Shown: positions 1-11,244 of the stretch, piece after piece
How positions within the stretch are numbered: the stretch's first letter is position 1
Layout: each line of letters begins with the position of its first letter
Assembly: GCA_047967505.1 (NCBI GenBank)
Contig: CM106541.1
Reading direction: 5' to 3' (one strand)
Source of the DNA: Dipteris shenzhenensis
Taxonomy: Eukaryota; Polypodiophyta; Polypodiopsida; Gleicheniales
Length of the DNA stretch: 64,000 bases
Program-made: the position numbers and the translations under genes
The notes under the pieces: generated by a model
What the model saw: the letters and a program-made list of their open reading frames with translations, nothing else
What the model was told of the DNA's origin: nothing
The model's database searches: none

Positions 1-680
1 ATTTTTCTAACTAGTTCCTAATCGTTGTCAGTCCCTTCACTCACATGCGGTTTCACACTCATAACATGCTATTAAATAAGACCTTTTACCATTTACCAAG
101 AAGTTTATCAGTGGGCAGATTGCATGAGCAGATATCAGTGGACAGATTACATGTCATAGGACATATTGGAGCTTGATGATTATTGGTCATTTTTATTGCA
201 TTTGTATAAATATTTAAGCTCATTTATTGTCATAAAAAACCTTGTAAAGCCTTCTATGCTATTTTTTACATTTATTGTCATATGAAGCGCCTTGTAATAA
301 ACCTAACCATCCTAACCATTCACTATTTAATGAGTATCAATGGGCTGCATAAGTGGATATCATGTGGGCTGCATAAGTGGATATCAGTGGAATAGTTTTT
401 AGTGGGTAGATTGCATCAGTTGGATATCAGTGCACAAATATCAATGGATGGACAGATTACATGTCATCACAAAGATTGAAGCTTTATGACTAGAGGGAAA
501 ATCAATGGATGGACAGATTACATGTCTTCACGAAGATTGAAGCTTTATCACTAGAGGACATTTTATTTCATTGTAAAGCTTTATTGGCTAATTTTTTTAA
601 ATTTGTACAAATATTTAAGCCTTGTAAAGACTTCTAGGCTATTTCCCACATTTATTTCCATGTGAAGCCTTGTAAAGCCT
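1..680. repeat. Non-coding lead region with imperfect direct repeats
   Basis: No gene is seen here. Two adjacent units of about 60 bp (440-500 and 501-559) share the text ATCAATGGATGGACAGATTA and a following AAGATTGAAGCTTTAT. A second pair, about 200-290 and 603-700, shares 'aaatatttaag', 'ccttgtaaagccttct' and 'cacatttatt'. The region is AT-rich and could be upstream or intron sequence of the gene that follows. Confidence 0.6.
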
Positions 681-774
681 TTTGGGCTATTTCCCACATT
701 TATTGTATCAAGCATTGTATATTGTACTTTACTTGTATGTATCTAAATTCTTCATTATCTTTTCTTGTAGGATT

Positions 775-1209
775 ATGGAGCAATCAACTAATGTGGGGGC
801 TGTCCTAAATGACTCTAAGATCAGAGCATGGGTCTCTGATGTCACTTTGAATTTGAAAGGAAAGGAATATAGCCCCAATGGCTTTAGTAGGTGGACTCGA
901 TATCACATGGGCAGAAGAGCTTGGTTTCTTCATCAAAAGGAAAAGAGAATCTTTCTACTTATGTCAAAAAGGGAGTTCAATGATGTTGAAGATCCATGGG
1001 ATGCTACTTTCTTCAAAAAAGATATGACTTCAAGCCTTGTAGTAGGCATAATGATAGAGCCAAAAGAGACTTTTATGGATATTTTTACAAAGAGTTCAGA
1101 TCCTGAAGTTGGCGGTCTTCATTTTGTTGTGTCAAGGAGAGACTCAAAGACCTTTGTGATGCCTCCTCCTCAACCATCAAAGTTTCCAGAGCTGCAAAGT
1201 GCATTATAG
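775..1209 (+). pseudogene. Unrecognised multi-exon gene, N-terminal piece
   Basis: This 144-codon open stretch begins at the ATG at 775, just after a plausible splice acceptor (TTTTCTTGTAG). The frame is also open upstream to 682, but that part is low complexity and looks like intron. The protein is soluble, with motifs such as SRWTRYHMGRRAWFL and KREFNDVEDPWDATFF, and I recognise no family. The frame carries on after the TAG at 1207 with another TAG soon after, then shifts, so this seems to be the damaged start of the gene that runs to about 8000. The link to the downstream protease-like modules is inferred from shared strand and near-continuous frame. Confidence 0.5.
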
Positions 1210-1397
1210 GCTCTTGCATATACTTAGGAGCAATTTCCTAGTGTGGTGGCAAAAAGGGTGCATGCAAAGATAATGTTTGAGTACTTTCAGGATGCACAAT
1301 ATGCTCCTCATATTCAAGGATCTTCACATGAAGGAGATCAAAAAGCTCAAACTTCGATACAGGGACAAGAAGAACACGCACACTGTCACAACATGTA

Positions 1398-1631
1398 GAA
1401 CATGAGCGCAAACTTCTAGAGCAAGAAATGGTGGATGTAACTAAGGATGGTGAAACACAAGCCTTGAGTGCACGGGAATTAAAAAAAATTGAAGAAGATC
1501 AAGGTCGATCCACTGCAATTATGCTAGAAGCTCTTGCTAGCAAACCACGACGTGAAATGCAAAAAAGGCTAGTACTGCAAGAGCCATGGTTCCAAGCAGT
1601 AAAAAAAGGCATCGTCCCTAGAGAGAGATAA
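1398..1631 (+). pseudogene. Charged coiled-coil-like piece of the same broken gene
   Basis: A stretch rich in E, K, Q and R (EHERKLLEQEMVDV, then LKKIEEDQGRSTAIMLEALA) that could form a coiled coil. It ends at a TAA at 1629-1631, and the neighbouring frame takes over at 1633 without a gap, which points to a one-base frameshift rather than separate genes. The function is unknown. Its place between the two larger pieces suggests an interdomain helix of one long protein. Confidence 0.45.
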
Positions 1632-1632
1632 T

Positions 1633-3981
1633 GTGGATGAAAAACGGTTAAAAGAAGAGAAAGATGAAGAAGACTCAGAACCCGAGGCTGAAGATGATCA
1701 GGATGAACTCACATCAATCAAAAATCTTGTTCTGCATTTTAATGAAGCAGTTACAGATGATGATGTGGGATATATCTGGGGTCAAAGGACGTGGTTTGTG
1801 AATGCAAAAGATGTGAAAGCTACAGCTGTCTTTACTAATAGCCGAAGCCTTGATATATCCTATGCACTGCAAATATACGAGGCTTTGAGAGATGGTAAGA
1901 AACCTGTGGCAAGCAATGTGGTCCTGCGCCCAATAATGTTTTGTCCAATCAAAAATAGTTTTCTAGATCAAATAACATTTACAGGGCCTACAGATTTCGA
2001 GGAAACCTTCAGTCAATTCTTTAAAGACACTCTTAAAAATATTCCACATGAACAAGGCGAAGAGGCACAAGGTGAGAATATGCTAAAGGAAGCAAAGAAG
2101 GAATTCCTCCTTCATTGCAGATTCCAGCCCATTGATGGTCAACATTGGGCTTATGCTTGTAATCAGATCACAAAGGAAGCAAAGGAGGTCAAAAGACTCA
2201 CTTCAGAACAATTTGCAAAGATAAGTTCATTCCATTATTATCCTGGAACAATCTGTATATTCAAGCATGAGATCAAGTATTTGATTGAGTTCGAAAGACT
2301 TAATCATTATGTCCATGGAAAGCATAAGATATCCTCAACATCAGAGGTCTTACAGAAGGCAAGGGTTATATGGACAACATTTGGTTCTCCAAATCCTGAT
2401 TTGAAGTGAAAGGTCAAAAAAGCAGACGCCGACACACTCACGAACTTCTATACTTCTTTGAGTGCAGTTGTGCCTAGGGGAACTCAAGAGCGAGAAGAAA
2501 ATATGACAAGCCTCAAGGTGGTGAGGGACAGATATGCCGACTACACTTCTATCATATTTCGTCTTGTTGAAGTGTTCAATGAGATGCTTGAAACGTGCAT
2601 TGCTTGTGAGTGTGGATAGTTGACCTATGAAGCTCCTTTGTTTATCTCCGGAAAGTCAAAGGTAATGGATAAGAAGGAGTTGATGGCAAGGATGTGGAGG
2701 CCTATAAAGTACTTACCTAACAAGTATGCATCCATGGCAGCACAAAAAATTTTAAAGAAAGAATGGTTTTTTGGAAAAAAAGACAAAGACCACTGCATGG
2801 AAGAATGCATCAATGTACAGGTGAGGCGTGATGTAGTGCATAGTGCCATTAAGTATTTGCTATCAGAGAAACAAATTCCACTTACTCATTGTAACATTGA
2901 CTATAATGTGGTCAAGCATATAGCTTCTTTGTCAACACCCAAGGTGAAGCTATGGGCAAACAGGTGGATTAAAAAGGATGAAGATGGGTCAAAAATAGTA
3001 ACCTCTTACATGAGAAAAGAAATCCCACAACAGGTGGTTGCATATGTGGAAAGATTAATCAATGAGATAAGGATGCTGACAGATATGCACCAAAGCTTTC
3101 AATTCAATGTAGAGGTTACGGCACAGTCTGGAAAGCTTGTGAACTTCAGGGGAGTCTCAGAAGATGACTTCATCAAGAATGAGTCAGCATGGGATAAGCC
3201 ACAACTATTCTTTATCAATGAAGTTTCTAGCGATGATATCCATAACTTCATTGATAGAATAGTATATACCACCATTAGCAAAGTGGCAATTTGCAACATT
3301 GTCATTTTTGTTGATAAAAAAGACAAACAAGCCATGCAGGTTACTCTAGAGCGAGCATATTTATCAGATTTGAAGATCTATTATGGTGTTTATGCAGCAA
3401 AGAGAGGCAAGAGAGAATGTGGCATAGCGATTCAATCTCTTGAATCATTCTTTTTGTGTATGCGGAGTCCCAACCCTGATCACTCCTTACAAAAGAACAT
3501 AAGAGGGAATTCAAATAATTTGAGATTGATGCTAGAAGAGCAAGATATTCCCAGGTCCATACATTATCAAAAAAACAACTATGGAAGTCCTGTAAAAAGT
3601 GGGAGTCTCTTGCTTACCATGATGGAGAATTTGCTACCGGCAGGTTAGGAGGTCACCTTGTGCAGGATGGGATATTTATTTGAGGATCTCCTCAGAAAAG
3701 GCAACTCCACAAATATTATTGAAAATAAGCATTTCATGGCTTATTTTTAGCTTCAAGCAGATCTAACCATAGGCTATGAAAAAGAGATAGACCACAAGGA
3801 CACTGATGACATGGATGATTACCTTGAAGATCATAATGTCCCAGTTGATGATGATGAAAAGATGGACTTACATGACCCATTCAGAGAGAGGTTGGTGGAT
3901 GAAGACAAACATGATGATGCCTTCTTTGATAATTATGGCTCGCAGGGTTATAAAAAAAGGCCACTACGACAATACTTAGCG
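1633..3981 (+). pseudogene. Long unrecognised reading frame broken only by stop codons
   Basis: One frame runs from 1633 to a splice donor at about 3982 (GCG|GTATGA). It is interrupted only by TGA at 2407, TAG at 2617, TAG at 3646 and TAG at 3748, and the sequence stays protein-like across each stop. It opens with an acidic stretch (EEKDEEDSEPEAEDDQDE), then a globular part with FQPIDGQHWAYACNQ, then a region of about 340 residues (about 2620-3648) with no recognised motif, and ends in an acidic tail. Reading across the intron 3982-4073 continues in frame into the first protease-like module, so this is probably the N-terminal body of the same gene. All the stops are one C-to-T or G-to-A change from common sense codons, as expected for decay of a methylated element. 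Confidence 0.6.
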
Positions 3982-4073
3982 GTATGAACTCTCTATCTCT
4001 CAACTAAATACAATTTTTTAAATAAGATTTAAATTTAAAGATAATGAATCTAATCTCTCATATTTGTTTACAG

Positions 4074-5263
4074 GCAATAGAGGGAGAAGAAATGGATGAA
4101 GTCAATATGGAGGCACTCCCTTCTACTTCAACAATGCAACCACCTCTAAATTTGATTGAAGAATCCCATGAGCATAAGAGCTTTAAAGACACCATGGAAA
4201 AGCAGAATGACTACAAACATAGAATACAAGCTATGACAAGGACCCATTCTGCAAATTTAGCTGCATTGGATAAAATGGAGAGCTCATTTGAGGTTAGGAT
4301 CGTTTTGAAATGAGAACCTCAGTATTTGAGCTTTGGTAGAGAGGAGGTTTCAATCCTCTCCAATTCTTTAAAAGAGGTTAATGACAATGTTATCCTGGCC
4401 ATTCTCAAGTAACGTTTGTTTATTTGTTGCTACTTCAATGAGCTAACATTTGTTTATTTGTTTACAGTAGTGTAGTTATATTAGTTTCCTAGTGCAGAAT
4501 GCAAATCAAGTCTATGAGCTAACGTTTGTTTATTTCTTGGTGCAGTGTAGTTATTTCTCAGCTTCCTAGTGCAGTGCAGCATCGTGTCTACATGCTCGAT
4601 GCTCTCCTTTCTTCTATTCTTAGCTCTCCTCAAAAGACTATAGAAGATGTTTGTACCTGGTTAAGCCCTTTGAATTTAGATGGGGTGCGAGTCATCTTTA
4701 TGCCTTATCATGAGGAGTAAGTATCAACTCTAACCTTATTTTTACTATTTCTTTCGCAAGTTTGTGTAAAACAATAATCATTTTTATTCTGGTCGTGTAG
4801 CTCACATTGGAGTCTGATCGCCTGGGACCTTGAATTCAACCATTTGTGGTTTGTGAATTCAATGGAAGGCTATCATGCCAACTCCCCAAGGTAATTATTC
4901 TCTTAATATTTTTGTTACTTTCTTATTTTGTATCTTATGATCATGACATATTAATATATTTAATATGTCATGATGGACAGTGCTGCATATCGGCTAGTAT
5001 CTGCTGTCAGAACAACCACGGAGCAACAAGGCCAAGTAGAATTCAAAAGACGTCTGCCAATGGAGAAAAAAGATGGGCACAGCTATGGGTGGAGAGTTGC
5101 CTACAACTGCATGTTGTTTCTTAGAGAGATTTTTGATTTGGAGTTACCAGTCAAAATGGAATCATATACAGAAGCCGATCTGCTAGCACTTCGGGCTGAG
5201 AGTATTCAGCGTCTAATTGCTACCATTAGGAAACAACCTAAAAATATGACTACATTGCAGCAT
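4074..5263 (+). pseudogene. Ulp1/C48-protease-like module 1, active Cys replaced
   Basis: Four exons are inferred: 4074-4408, 4546-4716, 4801-4890 and 4981-5263, all with GT..AG borders. The third begins with HWSLIAWDLEF and ends its strand with FVNSM, matching the H-W...x-D-S core of Ulp1/SENP peptidases. The His to Asn spacing is 17 residues, the same as His514-Asp531 of yeast Ulp1 as I recall it. The fourth carries DGHSYGWRVAYNCML where the family has a Cys before Gly-Trp, so the nucleophile position is Tyr and this module should be inactive. A TGA at about 4312 breaks exon one. The family would cleave SUMO or ubiquitin-like proteins; plant transposons, especially some Mutator-like ones, often carry such domains. 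Confidence 0.7.
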
Positions 5264-5640
5264 GTATAAAACCTTATCTTTATACTTGTATGCTTGTTCA
5301 AGCCTTTAATTGGGAGGTGTAAATCTCATAACTTTTTTATATTTTCCTCCAAGAGGAGAAGAGACTGAGTCTAATGAAAGCATGCTATCTTTATACTTCT
5401 ATGATTATTTAAACCTTTATTTTTATTTGGGATGTGTAAATCTCATAACTTTTTAAATTTTTCCTCCAAGAGGAGGAGAGGCTCACTCTAATGAAAGCAT
5501 GTATGAAACCTTACTTTTTAAATTTTTGCTCCAAGAGGAGGAGAGACTCACTCTAATGAAAGCATGCATGAAACCTTATCTGCTTGTTTAAGCCTTTATT
5601 TGGGATGTGTACATCGCATAACTTTTTTATATTTTTATAG
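5264..5640 (+). repeat. Intron with a tandem ~110 bp repeat
   Basis: Between modules 1 and 2 a unit containing 'aaatctcataactttt' and 'cctccaagaggag' followed by 'ctaatgaaagcatg' recurs about three times with small changes. It lies in a predicted phase-0 intron: donor at 5264, acceptor at 5640 just before CAGAAGGAGGATG. No coding potential is seen. Confidence 0.6.
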
Positions 5641-6690
5641 CAGAAGGAGGATGTAGAAGACATAGCAAGTGAAGAAGAATACGATGTAGACTACTCTCTC
5701 AATAAGATGAGTCATGAAAATATGAATCCATTGGAGCAGATTGGAAGTTTATTCACCGCTATGTTGTTAATTCGACAACAACCTCATTTTTTTGAATTTG
5801 GTGAAGAAGAGATTTCAATCCTCTTGAATCCTAAGAAAGAGGTTAATGTCAAAGTCATTACAACCATCCTCACGTTTGATGCAGCCTTTTCCTTGGCTTT
5901 ATACTTTGCTTATTTTGATTAAACCCAAGAAGCTAATACTTTTTTTTTTAATATAGTAATGTTATAGCAAATTTTCCGCAAAATATACAAAGCGTTTCAT
6001 ATATGCTCGATCCTCGTATTTCGAAAGTCCTTAGCAACAAAGAAGAAACCATAGAGGATGTTTGCAAGTGGTTGAAGCATGTTCCTATGAATGATGCACG
6101 AGTTATTTTTACAGCATATTATGAGAAGTAAGCATCAAACCCTACTTGTTTTTTCTATTGCATTGCTAGAATTGTCTCAAACACAGTAATTATTCTTTAT
6201 TGATAATGCAGCTCACATTGGAGTCTAGTAGTCGTGGACATCTTTGCTAAGAAGTGCTTCTTTGCTAACTCAATGACATCCGTCCATGGCACTGTGTTAG
6301 AGTAAGTATAGACTACACTTGTTGTCACTTCTTGACATGTAGATTGATATGCAATGCACATATTCACTGTTGTTATATGTTTTGATGTGCAGATCAGCTC
6401 GAAAGTTAGTAGGTGCTATTGACACAGCAATGCGGCAATGTGACTTGGCACAACAAATAGAGTATATAACATGTCAGGTATCACATCAAGAGAATAGCCA
6501 TATCTATAATTGTGGATGGAGGATGGGCTACAATTGCTTTTTGGTACTTGGTCAAATTTTCGAGATACAAAATGACACCACACTGTCAACATATACGGAT
6601 TTGCATCTCTATGCATTTATAACATGTACCATTCGAGCAATCATTAAGGGCAACATTATGGACCCTCCCACAAGGCAAATAGATAATGGC
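5641..6690 (+). pseudogene. Ulp1/C48-protease-like module 2
   Basis: The exons are inferred at 5641-5873, 5957-6127, 6212-6301 and from 6393 onward. The first begins with an acidic linker and holds a copy of the EEISILLNP-type segment, the second has MLDPRISKVLSNKEETIEDV, the third is exactly 90 bp and encodes SHWSLVVVDIF...FANSM, and the fourth has YNCGWRMGYNCF, keeping a Cys at the nucleophile position. As in module 1 the usual Asp after the strand is Asn. All three internal introns have the same positions and phase (phase 2) as in module 1. The fourth exon runs without an intron into the first segment of module 3, so the intermodule intron present at 5264-5640 is missing here. Confidence 0.7.
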
Positions 6691-6739
6691 TCAGAGGAGT
6701 GCAAAATGAATGCCGTCAAAGAGTCAAAGGGGATAGAAG

Positions 6740-7661
6740 ACCTCAACTCTACAAACATGGCTTCATTGGAAGAATTGGGAAGCTCTTTTAATGTTAGGGT
6801 TATGATTCAACATAGACCTCAGTATCTTGAATTAGGGGGAGAGGAGATTTTAATCCTCTCTAGAGCTTCAAATGAGGTCAATAACAACGTTATGATGGCC
6901 ATTCTCAGGTTTGATACAAACTTTTTCTCTACTTGATAATTCAATATTTTGATTAAATCTAGTAAGCTAATATTCATTTATTTGTTGGTGCAGTATAGTT
7001 ATCTCATGATTTGGTAGACCCGTACAAAACCGTGTGTATATGTTGGATTCCCTCCTTTCTCCTATACTTAGCGATAGCAAAAAGACGATAGCCGATGTTT
7101 GTAAATGGTTACAGCCTTTACATTTACATGGCATGTGAGTCCTATTTATGGCATATCACGAGATGTAAGTATCATGGCAACCTTTATTTTCATCTTATAC
7201 TGGCAACATTGTGTTAAATAATAATGGTTCTTAATTATTCGTGTAGGGAACATTGGAGTCTGGTGGTTTGGGACCTTGAAGACAACTATTGTTGGTTTGT
7301 TAACTCGATTGCAGGCTTTCATGGCTCAGTGCAAACGTAAGTATTCTATTAATATGTTGTTACTTCTATATTATGTACCTTATGTAATAGACACACTAAG
7401 TTTTTTTAATATGTCATGATGAGCAGGTGGATTGAGAAGTTGGTATCTACTATCAGAGAAACAGGACAGTACAAAGACTTGCTAGACTTCCAAAAGCATT
7501 TAGTAGTAGAGCAGGAAGATGGGCATAGTTGTGGGTGGAGAGTTGCCTACAACTGCATGTTGATTTTCAAAGAAATTTTCTTACTTAAGCCACAGATCTC
7601 ATCGGAAGACTCTTTGGAGCTCAAATATTCAAAGGAGGATATACAATTGTTTAGCCGCTGA
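6740..7661 (+). pseudogene. Ulp1/C48-protease-like module 3
   Basis: This is the third copy. Its first segment (about 6740-6908) holds SLEELGSSFNVRVMIQHRP, and the following exons are 6994-7164, 7247-7336 (again 90 bp, EHWSLVVWDLEDNYCWFVNS) and 7427-7661 (DGHSCGWRVAYNCML). His and Cys are present and Asn stands where Ulp1 has Asp. A TGA at about 7007 and a second in-frame TGA near 7136 disrupt the second exon. This is the closest of the three to a complete protease-like site, but the gene as a whole is broken. After 7661 a frame change leads into a repetitive tail. Confidence 0.7.
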
Positions 7662-7692
7662 AATCATTTGAGACCTAATTGCTACCATTAGA

Positions 7693-8001
7693 ATGCAACG
7701 TGCAACTGAAGCAATATCAGAGCTTGCATTTAAGGAAGAGGAGACTAAGTCTACTGTGAAAGCACTGCACACTACAAAAGAAGTAGAGACTCAGTGTACA
7801 CCTACAGCACCAGAGCCTCCACTAGAAGCATTAGAAGAGTTGCCGCAGCCTCCGCTTGCATTTAAGGAAGAGGATACTGAGTCTACTCCGAAAGCACTAC
7901 ATACTACAGAAGAAGTAGAGACTGAGTGTACATCTAGAGCACCACAGCCTCCATTAGAAGCATCAGAAGAGTTGCCACAGTCTCCACTAGAAGCATCATA
8001 A
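7693..8001 (+). pseudogene. Pro/Glu-rich C-terminal tail with a tandem ~43-residue repeat
   Basis: The 102-codon frame contains two imperfect copies of a segment of about 43 residues that begins AFKEEETKST or AFKEEDTEST, passes through KALHTTKEVET or KALHTTEEVET, and ends in PPLEALEELPQ or PPLEASEELPQ. It is hydrophilic and likely disordered. It follows module 3 after a frame change and is probably its C-terminal tail. The TAA at about 7999 could be the true end of the gene. Confidence 0.5.
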
Positions 8002-8688
8002 GAGTTGTGATGCATCTATGATGTTGTGTTTGTATATATGCATGAGGAGCATATTCTCATGATGTTGTTTACTCCATGAATATTATGGTTGACATTTATT
8101 TGTTGCAATGTATGAATCATGATGTAGTTTTTGTTGATTATACACCAATTTCTGACTTATTACTTAAGTGGCATTTAGTCATGATATTTATATATTTATT
8201 TCATGCACACAATTTTATGATATGAATGTGTGATGATGTGATTATTAGAAAATATAACCTTTTGTGATGAAATTTTGATATGAATATGTGATGATGTAAT
8301 ATTTGTAATATATTTCATGGCAAAGTATCAATTCCCAATGCTCCACTCACTTAAAGTACAGCATTCCCAATGCTGTGCAAAATTTTATTCAGTTGGACAG
8401 TCTCCACTCACTTAAAGTAGAGCATTTCCAATGCTTCTCTCACTTTATTCCAACCCTTATCCTTATCATAGCGAACACATCGTGCCTTAGTGCACTTGTA
8501 TTCTTCCATCGTAGTCCTTCCACAAACACTCTCTTATTTCTTATATCCTAGTCCTTCTGATTAACTTGTATTCGTCTTTCACTTTACGTCTTCCTTTACT
8601 TTCTATCACTCTTGAAGGAGGGGCAGCTCACTGTGCATCCCTCGCTATCGCTCCCTCACTCTCCTTCTCCCACTTTCCCTCTAAGACA
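8002..8688. other. AT-rich intergenic region with a short duplication
   Basis: No gene is seen. The text 'tccactcacttaaagta.agcatt.ccaatgc' occurs twice, near 8340 and 8401. The stretch could contain the 3' flank of the broken gene and the 5' flank of the short exon at 8689. Confidence 0.4.
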
Positions 8689-8826
8689 ATGACTAGTTAC
8701 TACCCAACTTCATTTACTGAATTCAAATTCTGTCTTAGATCTCTTTTGTATGGACCAATGAAGGGAAAATCATTCAAGGAGGATATGTTACGCACATGGC
8801 TGGTTGATTTGAACTCAGCAGAAGAG
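8689..8826 (+). pseudogene. Possible first exon of an interrupted gene
   Basis: An ATG at 8689 starts 46 codons (MTSYYPTSFTEFKFCLRS...) that end at a plausible donor, GAAGAG|GTGAAT. The family is not recognised. About 80 bases later the >3 kb repeat copy A begins, so any further exons have been displaced or lost. It could also be chance coding. Confidence 0.3.
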
Positions 8827-9204
8827 GTGAATATCCTTAGCTTTCTTTTTTGCTTCTTTTAATCACGTACTTATTATGCGAACAAGTTAAATTTTCGTAT
8901 AGGATATGTTTTCCACACGTGGTGTAAGGACCACATTGTCCACTTATGGCCCCTATACTAAGGACAGATAGTGGAGAGGTCTGGTTAATAAGACCTTCTT
9001 TGAATGCTTTACTGCCTTGGGTTTGCAATAGATATGGAGGAGATAGAAGGATACCTAATACATTACTTTGAATGATACACAAGCAAGGCGCATCTAGTAT
9101 TTCTCGGACTACACATTAAAAAAGAGAGCGGGTTGACACTACAGACCTTTTAAAGCGAGAACTTTGAGAAAATAATAAAGCCTTTTCAATATTATCTATT
9201 TTGG

Positions 9205-9456
9205 TTGGGCAATCCACCTCAACTAGTGGCCATTCCTATAGATCATCACTTGGTTCCCATGCTTGGGGAGAGAGGAGACCTTTGGACACTCATAAATTAC
9301 GTATGTGTTTTCGATGCACTCGTGCATTTAGAAGATCCAATTAGCCATACGCTTATGCATCTAACCACTCTAGTGTTGGGGTCTTTGCCCATGTGGTGTA
9401 GTGTTTTAGGGATAATGCCCATGTGGTGTTTTATACAGCCTACTTACTCTACCTAA
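9205..9456 (+). pseudogene. Short conserved open stretch in repeat copy A
   Basis: This encodes GNPPQLVAIPIDHHLVPMLG followed by GERGDLWTLINYVCVFDALV. The same stretch is present in copy B (20158-20379) with few changes. It has no recognised family. In-frame sequence just upstream (ending PFQYYLFWL) may extend it. It might be a remnant of an element protein, but its conservation may simply reflect the youth of the duplication. Confidence 0.3.
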
Positions 9457-9479
9457 ATTATGAAACAACTCTTAACCAA

Positions 9480-11100
9480 CTATATAATCTATAATATTCC
9501 ACATAAAAGATGATTTTTTAAAAGATGGTTTTGAAGACTAAAATTTAAACGTTTTTTAATTTAAATAAAAATAGCACCAATTTCAAAAATAGCATAAAAC
9601 CTACTTTAATGTCTCTTTTTCTTGTTCTTGTTTTCTTGTTTTCTTGTTTTTAATACATGATTTTCTTATTTTAACAAAATTCTTATTTTCTTGTTCTTGA
9701 TACATGATTTCTAAAAACAAAATTTAAACGTTATATTAAATTCAAAACTTCAGTAATTTGTAAACTTCACTTATAAATTTTTTTTAATAGATTATTTTAA
9801 AAAACAAATTATATACTTTTTGACATTTAAATAAAAACTTCACTAACTTAAACTCTTATTTTCTTTTTTTTAAAAGATCATTTTTAAAAATAAAATTTAA
9901 ACGTTTTTTTATTTAAATATAAATAACACTAATTAAAAAAATATCTTTAATCTCTTTTTTTTTAAAGATGATTTCAAAAAACAAAATATATACATTTTCA
10001 AGCTTTAAATAAAAAATTACGTTATTCCAAAAATAATTTTAAAAAACTTTAAAATGCATTTCAAATTTAGAAATATTTTATAATTATTCCTATAAACTAA
10101 AATTTAAACGTTTCTTTATTTAAATAAAAATAGCACTAATTTAAAAAATAACTTTAATCTCTTTTTTTTTAAAGATGATTTTAAAAACAAAATATTTACA
10201 TTTTCACATTTTAAATAAAAAATTACGTAATTCCAAAAATAATTTAAAAAAACTTTAAAATGCATTTCAAATTTAGAAATATTTTATAATTATTCCTATA
10301 AACTAAGATTTAAACATTTTTTATTTCAATAAAAATAGCTCTAATTTAAAAAAATAATTTTAATCTCTTTTTTTCCAAAGATGATTTTTAAAAACCTAAT
10401 TTTTACATTTTCACATTTTAAATAAAAATTTAAAATGCATTTGAAATTTGAAATATTTTATAATTATTCCTATGAACTAAAATTTAAACGTTTTTTTATT
10501 TAAATAAAAATAGCTCTACTTTAAAAAATAACTTTAATCTCTTTTTTTTCAAAGATGATTTTAAAAAATAGAATTTTTACATTTTCACATTTTGAATAAA
10601 AAATGTCGTAATTCAAAAATTTTAAAAAAACTTTAAAATGCATTTCAAATTTAAAAATATTTTATAATTATTCCTGTGAACTAAAATTTAAACATTTTTT
10701 TATTTAATTAAAAATAGATCTAATTTAAAAAATAACTTTGATCTCTTTTTTTTCAAAGATGATTTTAAAAAACAGAATTTTTACATTTTCACATTTTGAA
10801 TAAAAAATGTCGTAATTCAAAAATTTTAAAAAAACTTTAAAATGCATTTCAAATTTAAAAATATTTTATAATTATTCCTGTGAACTAAAATTTAAATGTT
10901 TTTTTATTTAAATAAAAATAGCTCTAATTTAAAAAATAACTTTAATCTCTTTATTTTCAAAGATGATTTAAAAAACAATAATTTTTACATTTTTACATTT
11001 TAAATAAAAAATGTCGTAATTCAAAAATTTCAAAAAAACATTAAAATGCATTTGAAATTTAGAAATATTTTGTAATTATTCCTATAAACTAAAATTTAAT
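9480..11100. repeat. AT-rich tandem array, unit about 200 bp
   Basis: A unit beginning 'aactaaaatttaaacgtttt' and passing through 'tttaatctctttttt', 'aaagatgatttt', 'acattttcacatttt', 'aaaatgcatttcaaattta' and 'ttttataattattcct' recurs about every 200 bp, roughly eight times, with divergence. There is no coding potential. The same array, with an extra internal duplication, is in copy B. Confidence 0.8.
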
Positions 11101-11244
11101 TAAATTTTAGCCAAAAAAAAATGCTACATAAAAAAAACCCTACCTGGACTCTCCCGCTCCGTCCATCTCCGTTGATGTCCGTCGGTCGCTCTCCGTCGCT
11201 GGTGCAATTCCGTCGGCGTCCCGCAAATTCGAAATCGGTCGATG

